Under the pieces are notes generated by a model. It did no database searches. It was not told the origin of the DNA and saw only the letters and a program-made list of their open reading frames with translations. 64,000 nucleotides of DNA. Source: UBA11346 sp038060575 (GTDB lineage: Bacteria; Planctomycetota; UBA11346). Shown piece by piece: positions 1 through 7,285 of this stretch (position 1 is the stretch's first letter; each line of letters opens with the position of its first letter). Both the position numbers and the translations under genes were made by a program. The DNA lies in the NCBI GenBank assembly GCA_964652775.1, contig CAZZAM010000005.1, positions 1-64,000 of the forward strand, in the 5' to 3' direction.

Positions 1-84
1 CCGCATCGCGAATCATCGATGCGGGCCAGTGGCCCGCGGTCCCAGGAGACTAGCTCTTGAGTGTCAGCAGCTATCGGCATCGTC

Positions 85-175
85 CTACCCGCAGACAACT
101 GGCGCTCAGGGCTCTGGCCCGACGCGGGCAACCGCGATGAAGTCTCCACCAAACCCCGCCGCGCGCCTGGGTGAG
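85..175 (+). promoter_or_regulatory. Probable ZTP (pfl) riboswitch before glyA
   Basis: The leader has the two hallmark segments of the pfl/ZTP riboswitch in the right order. ACTGGCG lies at 98-104, just after AGAC (93-96), which can pair with GTCT (142-145). CGCCTGGG lies at 164-171, whose CGCC could form the known pseudoknot with GGCG (101-104). Between them sits a GNRA-capped hairpin (CGCGG-GCAA-CCGCG, 123-136). glyA is a classic target of this riboswitch, which senses ZTP/ZMP and reports on the formyl-folate supply. The GGGGAGC stretch of the consensus is poorly conserved. A competing long helix (53-67 with 99-113) can also be drawn, so the class assignment is tentative. Confidence 0.5.
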
Positions 176-198
176 ATTGTCCTTCAAGGATCCACATC

Positions 199-1479
199 AT
201 GTCCAGCAACCCGTCCCCCGCCGCCCGCCACACCGCACCCAAACCGTTGACGCAGGCAGATCCCGAGATCGCCGCCATCGTTGAGCGCGAATTCAATCGC
301 CAGCAATTCACCATCGAGCTGATCGCGAGTGAGAACATCGTCTCGACCGCCGTGATGGAAGCGCAAGGCACTGTCCTGACCAACAAGTACGCCGAGGGTT
401 ACTCCGGAAAGCGTTACTACGGCGGCTGTGAATTCGTCGATCAGGCCGAAGACCTCGCGTGCAAGCGCGCGCAAGCATTGTTCAAGACTGACTACGCGGT
501 GAACGTGCAACCGCACTCGGGCTCGCAGGCGAACATGGCCGTGTACATGGCGGCCGGTCTGCAAAAGGGTGACAAGGTTCTAGGCATGTCGCTCGATCAC
601 GGCGGCCACCTCACCCACGGTTACAAGCTGAACTTCTCCGGCCTCGACTACACCATCGGCAGCTACGGCGTCAGCAAAGAGACGCAGCGTATTGACATGG
701 ATGAGGTCGAACGCATCGCGATCGAGTTCCAGCCCAAGATGATCATCGCCGGTGCGTCGAACTATTCGCGCACGCTCGACTTCGTCCGCTTTGCCGCGAT
801 CGCCAAGAAGGTCAACGCACTACTCTTCGTGGACATGGCACACATCGCTGGCCTCGTTGCCACTGGCCTGCACCCGACGCCGTTCGGCCACGCCGACTTC
901 GTCACAACCACGACGCACAAGACGCTGCGCGGTCCGCGCGGCGGCATGATCTTTGCCCGCAGCCCCGAACACGCCAAGAAAGTCAATTCGCGCGTTTTCC
1001 CAGGCATTCAGGGCGGTCCGCTCATGCACGTCATCGCTTCCAAAGCGGTCGCATTCGGCGAAGCACTCAAGCCCGACTACGCTGAATACATGGGCCGCGT
1101 GAAAGCCAGCGCCTCGGCGATGGCCAACGAATTCATTAAGCTCGGCTGGCAGGTTGTCTCAGGCGGCAGCGACAATCATCTATTCTCGCTCAACGTGATG
1201 AGCCAAGGCGTCACCGGCAAGCAGGCCGAAGACAAACTGCATGAAGTCGGCATCACGGTGAACAAGAACCTGATCCCGTTTGATACCCAGCCAGCGCAAC
1301 AGGGCTCAGGCATCCGCATCGGCACGCCCGCCGTGTGCAGCCGCGGCTTCGGCGTCGCTGAATGCGTACTGGTCGCGCAGTTGATGGATCGCGCGCTCAA
1401 GGGCCGCGACGATGCAGCGAAGCTCGCCGCCGTGAAAGCCGAAGCGCGCGCGCTCTGCACCCGCTTCCCGATCTATTAA
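199..1479 (+). CDS. glyA: Serine hydroxymethyltransferase
   Basis: PLP enzyme (426 aa, normal family length) that interconverts serine plus tetrahydrofolate with glycine plus 5,10-methylene-THF in the cytoplasm. It is the main source of one-carbon units. The PLP lysine is K241 in the TTTTHKTLRGPRGG motif; the N-terminal NKYAEGYSGKRYYGG and VQPHSGSQAN motifs are intact. The ATG at 199 follows an AAGGAT Shine-Dalgarno sequence and gives the usual N-terminus. It follows a probable ZTP riboswitch and is followed after 14 bp by bpt. No defects are seen, and identification is secure. Confidence 0.97.
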   Translation: MSSNPSPAARHTAPKPLTQADPEIAAIVEREFNRQQFTIELIASENIVSTAVMEAQGTVLTNKYAEGYSGKRYYGGCEFVDQAEDLACKRAQALFKTDYAVNVQPHSGSQANMAVYMAAGLQKGDKVLGMSLDHGGHLTHGYKLNFSGLDYTIGSYGVSKETQRIDMDEVERIAIEFQPKMIIAGASNYSRTLDFVRFAAIAKKVNALLFVDMAHIAGLVATGLHPTPFGHADFVTTTTHKTLRGPRGGMIFARSPEHAKKVNSRVFPGIQGGPLMHVIASKAVAFGEALKPDYAEYMGRVKASASAMANEFIKLGWQVVSGGSDNHLFSLNVMSQGVTGKQAEDKLHEVGITVNKNLIPFDTQPAQQGSGIRIGTPAVCSRGFGVAECVLVAQLMDRALKGRDDAAKLAAVKAEARALCTRFPIY

Positions 1480-1493
1480 TCGCAGTAGCCGGA

Positions 1494-2207
1494 ATGGCGA
1501 CGCTCTCCGGCATGGTCGTTGATGTCGGACCATGTCCGTATCTGCCGGACCGGCAATTCCACGCGTTTCAGCCGGTGGTTCCCGTCGATGCAGCACTCTA
1601 CCGCGTACTGCTCGACAACCGCTTTCGTCGCAACGGCGATTTCTTTTACGCACCCCAGTGTCCGGACTGCCACGCGTGTCAGCCGATTCGCATCGCCGTC
1701 GCAACGTATAAGCCGCGCCAGGATCAGCGTCGTTGTTTGCAGCATAACGCTGACCTGACGGTGACGTGGCATCCGCGCGGACTTGATGATGAACGCAACG
1801 AACTCTGGCAGCGCTACCACCGCGAGATTCACAACGATCCCAAGGACGAAGCGCCGGTGCGCTTTACCACAGAAGACTCCGGCATTCCTGGCGGCGAGCT
1901 CCACGCCCGCACTGCTGCTGGTCGTTTGCTGGGCGTTACGATGTGCGATCTCGTCGGTGACGCCTGGAGTTCGGTGTACTGCTATTGGGATCCTGACGAA
2001 CGAGCACGCGGGCTTGGCACGTACTTGGCGATGCAGGAAATATTCCACGCACACGAACGTGGTATGCGCTGGTGGTATCCGGGATTCTGGGTCGCTGGTT
2101 GTCAGAAAATGGCGTACAAAGCACGGTTTGGACCAGCGGAAATGCTCAGCGATGGACGATGGCGAGACCTGGGAGTGTCGAGCACCAGCTCGACCACGGG
2201 GCAATAA
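1494..2207 (+). CDS. bpt: Aspartate/glutamate leucyltransferase (arginyltransferase family)
   Basis: 237-aa protein of the ATE/Bpt family, which moves leucine from Leu-tRNA onto N-terminal Asp or Glu and so tags proteins for ClpS/ClpAP. The N-terminal cysteine-rich pattern (CPYLPDRQ, then CPDCHACQPIRI) and the C-terminal GNAT-like part (DERARGLGTYLAMQE, then WWYPGFWVAGCQKMAYKARF) are typical. The start is taken at ATG 1494; the reading frame is open upstream into glyA, and ATG 1512 is an alternative. The last ~13 codons (serine/threonine-rich) are encoded by one arm of a palindromic repeat, so the C-terminus has been reshaped by repeat sequence. The partner enzyme aat is at 29470. Confidence 0.9.
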   Translation: MATLSGMVVDVGPCPYLPDRQFHAFQPVVPVDAALYRVLLDNRFRRNGDFFYAPQCPDCHACQPIRIAVATYKPRQDQRRCLQHNADLTVTWHPRGLDDERNELWQRYHREIHNDPKDEAPVRFTTEDSGIPGGELHARTAAGRLLGVTMCDLVGDAWSSVYCYWDPDERARGLGTYLAMQEIFHAHERGMRWWYPGFWVAGCQKMAYKARFGPAEMLSDGRWRDLGVSSTSSTTGQ

Positions 2208-2244
2208 AATGCGCAAGGTCGAGCAAGCGCTCGACCCTCCCAGG
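2168..2244. repeat. Compound palindromic repeat at the bpt 3' end
   Basis: Outer arms CCTGGGAGTGTCGAGC (2168-2183) and GCTCGACCCTCCCAGG (2229-2244) are inverted copies with one mismatch. Inside each arm is a small perfect hairpin: GTCGAGC-ACCA-GCTCGAC, and GGTCGAGC-AAGC-GCTCGACC. The whole can fold as a clover-like cruciform. The left arm is within the bpt reading frame. A similar architecture is found at 40210-40267. Confidence 0.75.
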
Positions 2245-2248
2245 ACGC

Positions 2249-2279
2249 AGAAACCCGCGCCATTCGGCGCGGGTTTCTG
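2249..2279. terminator. Bidirectional stem-loop terminator between bpt and hpf
   Basis: A perfect 13-bp stem-loop, AGAAACCCGCGCC-ATTC-GGCGCGGGTTTCT, lies between two convergent genes. The stem ends in AAA/TTT tracts but has no long T-run. It probably ends transcription of bpt and of hpf on the opposite strand. Confidence 0.75.
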
Positions 2280-2303
2280 ATTTCATCGAGCTAATCAAGC
2301 CGT

Positions 2304-2630
2304 TTATGCAACAACGCGTTCGCCCCGCGGATGCGCGCTGGCCACTTCACGGTCGTGGATCTTGCGCAACTGCGAGGCGCACTTGTCGTGCGCCACATCG
2401 ATCGCGGCATAGACGGTTGCTTCGCTATCGTGTGCAACCACATCCTTGCCGTGCGGCAGATGCATATCGACGTCAACGCGGTAGCCCTGCTTATCCGCAT
2501 TATGAATGGTCACGTGGATCTTAGTCATCTTGTTGCTGTATTTTTTGAGCCCACCGAGCTTCTCCTGCACGTAGCTCCGAATGCGATCGCTGATGTCGTA
2601 ATGGACACCGGTTATCTGTATGTCGACCAT
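2304..2630 (-). CDS. hpf: Ribosome hibernation promoting factor, short type
   Basis: 108-aa protein of the HPF/YfiA (S30AE) family, which binds the 30S decoding centre and silences ribosomes in stationary phase. The MVDIQITGVHYDISDRIRSY N-terminus and the VDVDMHLPHGKDVVAHDSEATVYAAID block are typical. It lacks the C-terminal dimerisation domain of long HPF. The ATG at 2630 is chosen because it has a GGGAG ribosome-binding site 8-9 nt upstream; the frame is open for another 35 codons upstream but these do not resemble the family. The gene is convergent with bpt. Confidence 0.93.
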   Translation of the reverse strand: MVDIQITGVHYDISDRIRSYVQEKLGGLKKYSNKMTKIHVTIHNADKQGYRVDVDMHLPHGKDVVAHDSEATVYAAIDVAHDKCASQLRKIHDREVASAHPRGERVVA

Positions 2631-2831
2631 GGTGAAACTCTCCCGTTCCGGGCCGGCTGCCCCCGTGCCGGCCGAGCGTTGGTTTTGGTTGAGGCGGGGG
2701 CGGCCTACGCGTTCGACTGTAACCAACTGCGCCACTAGGCGTCAACCGCAAACTACGAAACACCAAGCGGTCAGCTGCCGGTTGGCGATAACACGCCACA
2801 GTCCGAATATGCGCTGTTGTCTATTGTTCTA
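2631..2831. other. hpf upstream region with a tRNA-like fragment
   Basis: This gap contains the hpf promoter region. On the minus strand at about 2741-2703 it reads like the 5' part of a tRNA, with the D-arm stretch TGGCGCAGTTGGTTA flanked by GCCTA and TAGGC that could form a short acceptor-like stem. There is no anticodon arm. It may be a deleted tRNA or part of a structured hpf leader. No open reading frame in the gap is convincing. Confidence 0.4.
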
Positions 2832-3611
2832 TCAGGATTTACAGCCGAAGAGGACGCCGTCCTCTTCGGCCTCGCGGCCGTGCTCGGCCAAAAACGTCGC
2901 GATCCGGTCAGCGGCTTCGCGGGCTGGCCGGCCAAGCGCATCGACTGCGAAAGCATGACCGGCTCCAGCAATGACGTCGAAGGTAGAGATTTCATCGGCT
3001 CCGATCTGGCGCGTGTGCATCGCTCGCGCCAACGCCACCGGCACATCCACATCAGCATCACCATGGATGGTCAGCAGTGGCGGAACCTTCGTCGGATCAA
3101 GCTGCAGCGGCGATAACTCGCGGTGATGACCACCAGCGAAACGATCGCAGTGCGTCTGATGAGCAGCGGATGTTCCAGTCCCTGGCTCAAGCCCAGGTAC
3201 TAGGCTGCAGGCGACCATGGCGCGCGGTGGATTGCCCAGCAGACGTGCAGCGACCAGCAACGCTGCGAGTGAACCAGAACCGTGACCAAGTAGGGCCACC
3301 GATGGCGAGTTGTGACCCAGCACCGAGGCCTCCTCGCGCGCTTTGGCAACCGCCGCGACGAGGTCGTCAACGATATCACCACCATGCTGAGCGCCGTCGC
3401 CTAACGGCCGATGACCGAGATTGGCTACCGCAATGCCACGTTCAGCGAGCAGCAGTGCGAATCCACGTTGGGCCTCGACGCGACCATCAAGCCACCAACC
3501 CGCACCAACGCAGCAGAGCAGGGCCGAAGTGGCGGTGTCAGGAACGAAGACATCGACACGCTGACGAGCGTGAGCCCCGTAGGACAGTGAAAGCGTAGCA
3601 GAAATAGGCAT
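2832..3611 (-). CDS. Alpha/beta hydrolase (esterase-like)
   Basis: 259-aa single-domain alpha/beta hydrolase resembling BD-FAE/dienelactone-hydrolase-type esterases. The nucleophile elbow is GHGSGS with S112, the acid lies in the HGDADVDVP segment (about D187), and the histidine is H219 in AGAGHAF. No signal peptide is evident, so it should act in the cytoplasm. The substrate cannot be told. It lies 32 bp downstream of argS on the same strand and may be co-transcribed. The C-terminus carries two acidic residues pairs (EAEEDGV) beyond the fold. No strong Shine-Dalgarno sequence precedes the ATG. Confidence 0.75.
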   Translation of the reverse strand: MPISATLSLSYGAHARQRVDVFVPDTATSALLCCVGAGWWLDGRVEAQRGFALLLAERGIAVANLGHRPLGDGAQHGGDIVDDLVAAVAKAREEASVLGHNSPSVALLGHGSGSLAALLVAARLLGNPPRAMVACSLVPGLEPGTGTSAAHQTHCDRFAGGHHRELSPLQLDPTKVPPLLTIHGDADVDVPVALARAMHTRQIGADEISTFDVIAGAGHAFAVDALGRPAREAADRIATFLAEHGREAEEDGVLFGCKS

Positions 3612-3643
3612 AAAATGCGGCAGACTTGGTAAGGGTGAGAAGG

Positions 3644-5425
3644 CTACATGCGCTCAGGCGGCGTGAGTCCAAGCAAACGCAGACCGTCGCCAATCGTGGC
3701 GCGAGCAACGCGGACCAGACTTAAGCGCGAGGAAGACAAAGCGACGTCGTCGCAGAGCACTTTCGCCTGTGGCTCGCGACCGCCAGCAGTGAGCCACGAA
3801 CTGATCGCGGCCGCCAGATTCAGCAGCGCTTGAGCAAGTACGCTTGGCTCGTCGGTATCGACGGCGCGTTCAAGCTGACCACGCAAGCGCGCGATCGCCA
3901 GCAGCACGGCCTTCTCGTCGTCGCGCGTCAGCAACGCGAAGTTCGCAGCCGGTGCGTTGGGGTGTGCCTCGGCAAACTTGCGTTCGATCGAACACATGCG
4001 TGCGTGGCTGAACTGGATGTACGGGCCGGTTTCGCCATCGAAGCGCAAGGCTTCTTCAAATTTGAATTTTACATCGTTGGTGCGGGCGTTCTTGAGGTCG
4101 TTGAAGACCACGGCGCCAATGCCAACCGCGCGGGAAACGGCCTGACGTTCACCCTCCGATAGGTCGGGATTCTTCTCGCGCACGATCGCGTCGGCGCGTT
4201 CGACGGCTTCCTCTAGCACTTCGCGTAGGAGCATGATTTTGCCCTGGCGTGTGCGACCCTTGGCCCAGCCTGGCGCTAAACCTTCGCCAGGTTCGTCATT
4301 CCACATCAGCACGACGCCGAAACCGATATGACGCAGACGGTCGGCGTATGGACGCTGCATGAGCTTGGCCACCGCAAACCATTCCTGGAAATGTAGCGAC
4401 TGACCGAGATCGACGACGTACAGCGAACGATCGAAAGCTAAGTCCGCGAAACGATCGTCGCACGCCGCGAGATCGCGGGTTGCGTACAGCGTTCCGCCGT
4501 CGGCTCGCTTGAGCAGCACCGGCTTTTTGAATTGCTTGAGGCCCTGCGCCGCCAGATCGACAACCGTCGCACCCTGATCGACGCTGGTCAGGCCCTTGGC
4601 TTGTAGCTCGGTCATCACCGGTGCCATTTTATCTTCGTAGAACGCCTCGCCCTTCCATGAATCGAAATCGACGCCGAGCAACGCATAGACGCGCTTGAAT
4701 TCGACCAAACTCGCATCCTTGAACACCTGCCACAAACCGCGCGCTTCGGCGTCGCCGTCTTCAAGCGCTTTCGACCAACGCCGTGCGTCTTCTTCTAACG
4801 CAGCGTCGCCCTTGGCGGCCTGCGAAGCGCGAACATAGAGTTCATTGAGAAAGGTCACCCGATCTGGCGCGGCCTCGAGCTGGGCCAGCGTCAAACCTTC
4901 GCGCTTCCAACCGCTGATTAGGCGACCAAACGCCGTACCCCAATCGCCGAGGAAATTGATCCGCGTCACCTGCCAGCCAGCTGCTCCGTACAAACGACCC
5001 AACGCATTGCCGATCATGGTCGAACGGATGTGGTGGAAGGCGAGGTGCTTGGCGATGTTCGGACTACTGTAGTCGATGCACACGCGCTTGCCGACACCGG
5101 CGGTTGAACGCAGGCTCGCGCCGGGATCAGCAGTCAACGCAGGCATCAGGGCTTGGGCAACCTGCGTTGGTGGAAATACCAGATTCAGAAACGGACCAGT
5201 GGCAGTCGCGGTGGCGATGCCGGCAGCGTTGACGATCTGCGCAAGCTCGGCGGCCAACTTCGGCGGCGGTACGCCCATGCCTTTGGCGAACTGGAAACAC
5301 GGTAGGGCAAGGTCAGCCACAAAGCCCTTGGCCGGCGGAACCAACATGCGGGCAATATCGGCCGCAGACTGGCGGATATGGCCAGCGATCAATCCAACTA
5401 CTGGAGCGGTAACGAGGTCGAGCAT
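3644..5425 (-). CDS. argS: Arginyl-tRNA synthetase
   Basis: 593-aa class I synthetase that charges tRNA-Arg. Order of parts: the Arg-specific N-terminal domain (about 1-105), the catalytic Rossmann domain with the HIGH region written as SPNIAKHLAFHHIRST (residues 121-136), a KMSK-like loop written KGRTRQGK, and the C-terminal DALR anticodon-binding domain beginning near YIQFSHARMCSI. The start at 5425 (MLDLVTAPVV) fits the family; the open frame continues 41 codons further upstream but these are translated from an inverted repeat and are unlikely to be protein. The HIGH segment differs from the usual KPxHVGHLRST form. Confidence 0.93.
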   Translation of the reverse strand: MLDLVTAPVVGLIAGHIRQSAADIARMLVPPAKGFVADLALPCFQFAKGMGVPPPKLAAELAQIVNAAGIATATATGPFLNLVFPPTQVAQALMPALTADPGASLRSTAGVGKRVCIDYSSPNIAKHLAFHHIRSTMIGNALGRLYGAAGWQVTRINFLGDWGTAFGRLISGWKREGLTLAQLEAAPDRVTFLNELYVRASQAAKGDAALEEDARRWSKALEDGDAEARGLWQVFKDASLVEFKRVYALLGVDFDSWKGEAFYEDKMAPVMTELQAKGLTSVDQGATVVDLAAQGLKQFKKPVLLKRADGGTLYATRDLAACDDRFADLAFDRSLYVVDLGQSLHFQEWFAVAKLMQRPYADRLRHIGFGVVLMWNDEPGEGLAPGWAKGRTRQGKIMLLREVLEEAVERADAIVREKNPDLSEGERQAVSRAVGIGAVVFNDLKNARTNDVKFKFEEALRFDGETGPYIQFSHARMCSIERKFAEAHPNAPAANFALLTRDDEKAVLLAIARLRGQLERAVDTDEPSVLAQALLNLAAAISSWLTAGGREPQAKVLCDDVALSSSRLSLVRVARATIGDGLRLLGLTPPERM

Positions 5426-5472
5426 ACGAAGGCGCGCAGTCTGGACCGGACAGCCCACCGGCAAGGGGATCT

Positions 5473-5616
5473 GCCGCAGAGACGCAGAGGAGCGCGGAGG
5501 GCCGCAGAGACGACGACTTACAGGCATGGATGGCCGAGAACATGCCAATCAGCATCGACCCTTGAACATACATACTCGCCTCTGCGGCCCTCCGCGCTCC
5601 TCTGCGTCTCTGCGGC
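5473..5616. repeat. Large inverted repeat with 37-bp perfect arms
   Basis: The arms at 5473-5509 and 5580-5616 are perfect 37-bp inverted copies built from GCAGAGG-like units, separated by a 70-bp loop. The element sits in the divergent region between argS and the sigma factor, so both promoters must flank or lie within it. It is related in composition (GCAGAGGCGCAGAG-like words) to the elements at 37706 and 51502, but its arms are longer and its centre differs. Confidence 0.9.
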
Positions 5617-5709
5617 CCCCATTTCCCCATTCCCGACTTGTCCGGGCGATTCCTACCAGCATGGTCCTAAGAGCACATGCCATCAGCCGTAGGACATCCA
5701 GAGGACGAT

Positions 5710-6237
5710 ATGACGCTGCTCACGCGCTATGTGCAGGTTGGGGATGGCGAGGCCGTCGATGCGCTGATCGAGCGTCATCAGACCGATCTCTTGCGCACCG
5801 CCTATGCCGTGCTGGGCGACGCGGCAGCAGCGCAGGACGCCGTGCAGGAAGGATTCCTGCGCCTGTGCCGCGAAGCCGGATCGCTGACGGCCGCCGCCGC
5901 TGGTCGGACTTCAGTTGGCGGCTGGCTCTGCACCGTTGTGCGCAACCAAGCGCTCGATCTCGTTCGCCGTCGGCGCAACGCTCCGTTACCCGATCAGGTC
6001 AAACAGCCGACGCCACCGCACGGCACCGCTCTCGACGAAGCTGCTATCTTGTGGGCCGTCGTCGATCGCCTGCCGCCGCTTGAGCGCGCCGCCATCCACC
6101 TGCGTTTCCGCGACGAACTGAATTACGAACAGATCGGTGAACGACTGGGCAAGACCGCCAACCACATCGGCGTGATCCTCAATCAGGCGACCACGCGGTT
6201 GCGGGCAGATCCGGCCCTGAAAGGCATCTGGCCATGA
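5710..6237 (+). CDS. ECF-type RNA polymerase sigma factor
   Basis: 175-aa sigma-70 family factor with region 2 (LIERHQTDLLRTAYAVLGD, then AQDAVQEGFLRLCREA and WLCTVVRNQALDLVRRRR) and region 4 (DRLPPLERAAIHLRFRDELNYEQIGERLGK). It directs RNA polymerase to a small regulon. ATG 5710 is preferred because AGAGGA lies 7 nt upstream; ATG 5677 in the same frame is the alternative. The stop overlaps the next gene's ATG (ATGA at 6234-6237), which encodes a single-pass membrane protein and is a likely anti-sigma partner. Confidence 0.88.
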   Translation: MTLLTRYVQVGDGEAVDALIERHQTDLLRTAYAVLGDAAAAQDAVQEGFLRLCREAGSLTAAAAGRTSVGGWLCTVVRNQALDLVRRRRNAPLPDQVKQPTPPHGTALDEAAILWAVVDRLPPLERAAIHLRFRDELNYEQIGERLGKTANHIGVILNQATTRLRADPALKGIWP

Positions 6238-7232
6238 GCGACGACGCCGAACGCCGATTGGCTGACCTGTTGCGCCGCAACCCTGGCGCACCGACTGCGC
6301 TGACACCAACGCAACGTGAGCTGATCATCGCCGAGTCACGCCGCATCTGGTTCCGCAATCAGGCTGCGCGACGACGCTGGTGGTGGACGACGCTGATCGC
6401 TGCCACCTTCGTCGCCGGGATGACCGGCTGGTTGTTGCGCGCAGCCAACGAACCGACGGCGTCAGCTCCGCCTACCACCACTATGGCAACTCGCGATCGC
6501 GCCGCTGCCACCGGAGACGCCAACATACCGGATGATCTGAAAGACCAACGCGGACTAGCGGGCGAACGGCTTGCGGAACAGGTGGAAAAATCGCGGGAAA
6601 AGAAGGAGACAGGCGCACCGCCGATCACTAGCACTGCACCAGCAAAACCAGCCGCGTCCGCCACACTGACGAAACCAGCAGCGGTCGCCAAGCGTGATCA
6701 ACCACGGCCCATGGAAGACGGAGGCAAAGCAGCCAACTTCGCCGCAGCTACCGAGCAGGCCGCGGCGCCGACAGGAGCACCCAAACTAGCAGAGACTGCG
6801 GCACCTGCGGCGCCAACAGCGCGTCGTCCCGAAACCGACAAGTCCACCAACGAATTACAGAGGAATCGACCTGATCACGCGCGCACTGGTCGTGATCAAG
6901 CCGATACCGAGGCCGGACCAATGATGGATGCCATGACCCGTCAAGATCGGGCAATCACTGGCCAGTCGGGCTCAGCTGCCGTCACTGCCGTCACTGCCGT
7001 CGCTGCTGATACGACGGAGCCGCAACCAACGATCACCATTCCCGCCAATGCGACTGGACGCCCGCGCCTGCTGGCCGCTGCCGCTATCCTCCACGCGGCC
7101 CGACACCACCGCTATGCCGTCACGGATCGCCCCATCGCTTTGCGCGCGGCTTTGGACTTACTGATTGGCAACACCGATCCAGCAGCCGACGAATTGCGTC
7201 GGCAGATCACCGCTGAATTGCCCAGCCGCTGA
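6234..7232 (+). CDS. Single-pass membrane protein, putative anti-sigma partner
   Basis: 332-aa protein: a cytoplasmic N-terminus (1-48) rich in Arg, one membrane segment (about 50-68, WWWTTLIAATFVAGMTGWLL), then a long Ala/Pro/Thr-rich low-complexity periplasmic region and a short helical C-terminus. It is translationally coupled to the ECF sigma gene, the usual place for an anti-sigma factor. No zinc-binding HxxxCxxC motif of ZAS-type anti-sigmas is present, so the role is inferred from position. A 9-bp tandem repeat (TCACTGCCG-like, about 6979-7008) encodes VTAVTAVAA in the linker. Confidence 0.55.
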   Translation: MSDDAERRLADLLRRNPGAPTALTPTQRELIIAESRRIWFRNQAARRRWWWTTLIAATFVAGMTGWLLRAANEPTASAPPTTTMATRDRAAATGDANIPDDLKDQRGLAGERLAEQVEKSREKKETGAPPITSTAPAKPAASATLTKPAAVAKRDQPRPMEDGGKAANFAAATEQAAAPTGAPKLAETAAPAAPTARRPETDKSTNELQRNRPDHARTGRDQADTEAGPMMDAMTRQDRAITGQSGSAAVTAVTAVAADTTEPQPTITIPANATGRPRLLAAAAILHAARHHRYAVTDRPIALRAALDLLIGNTDPAADELRRQITAELPSR

Positions 7233-7285
7233 GTTCGATCGCGGGGCTGGCCTTCGCTGGCCACGCGCTACGTTTCGCCCCCCGC

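Noticed and set aside
29..250. 73-aa frame at the left end
   Set aside because: It covers the structured leader and overlaps glyA in another frame; no family match.
2702..2741. Functional tRNA gene
   Set aside because: No anticodon arm, T-arm or full acceptor stem can be drawn.
5426..5548. N-terminal extension of argS
   Set aside because: Translated from the inverted repeat; ArgS homologues begin near position 5425.
5076..6083. 335-aa plus-strand frame across argS and the sigma gene
   Set aside because: It overlaps argS antisense, runs through the inverted repeat and out of frame through the sigma gene. The product is basic and low in complexity.
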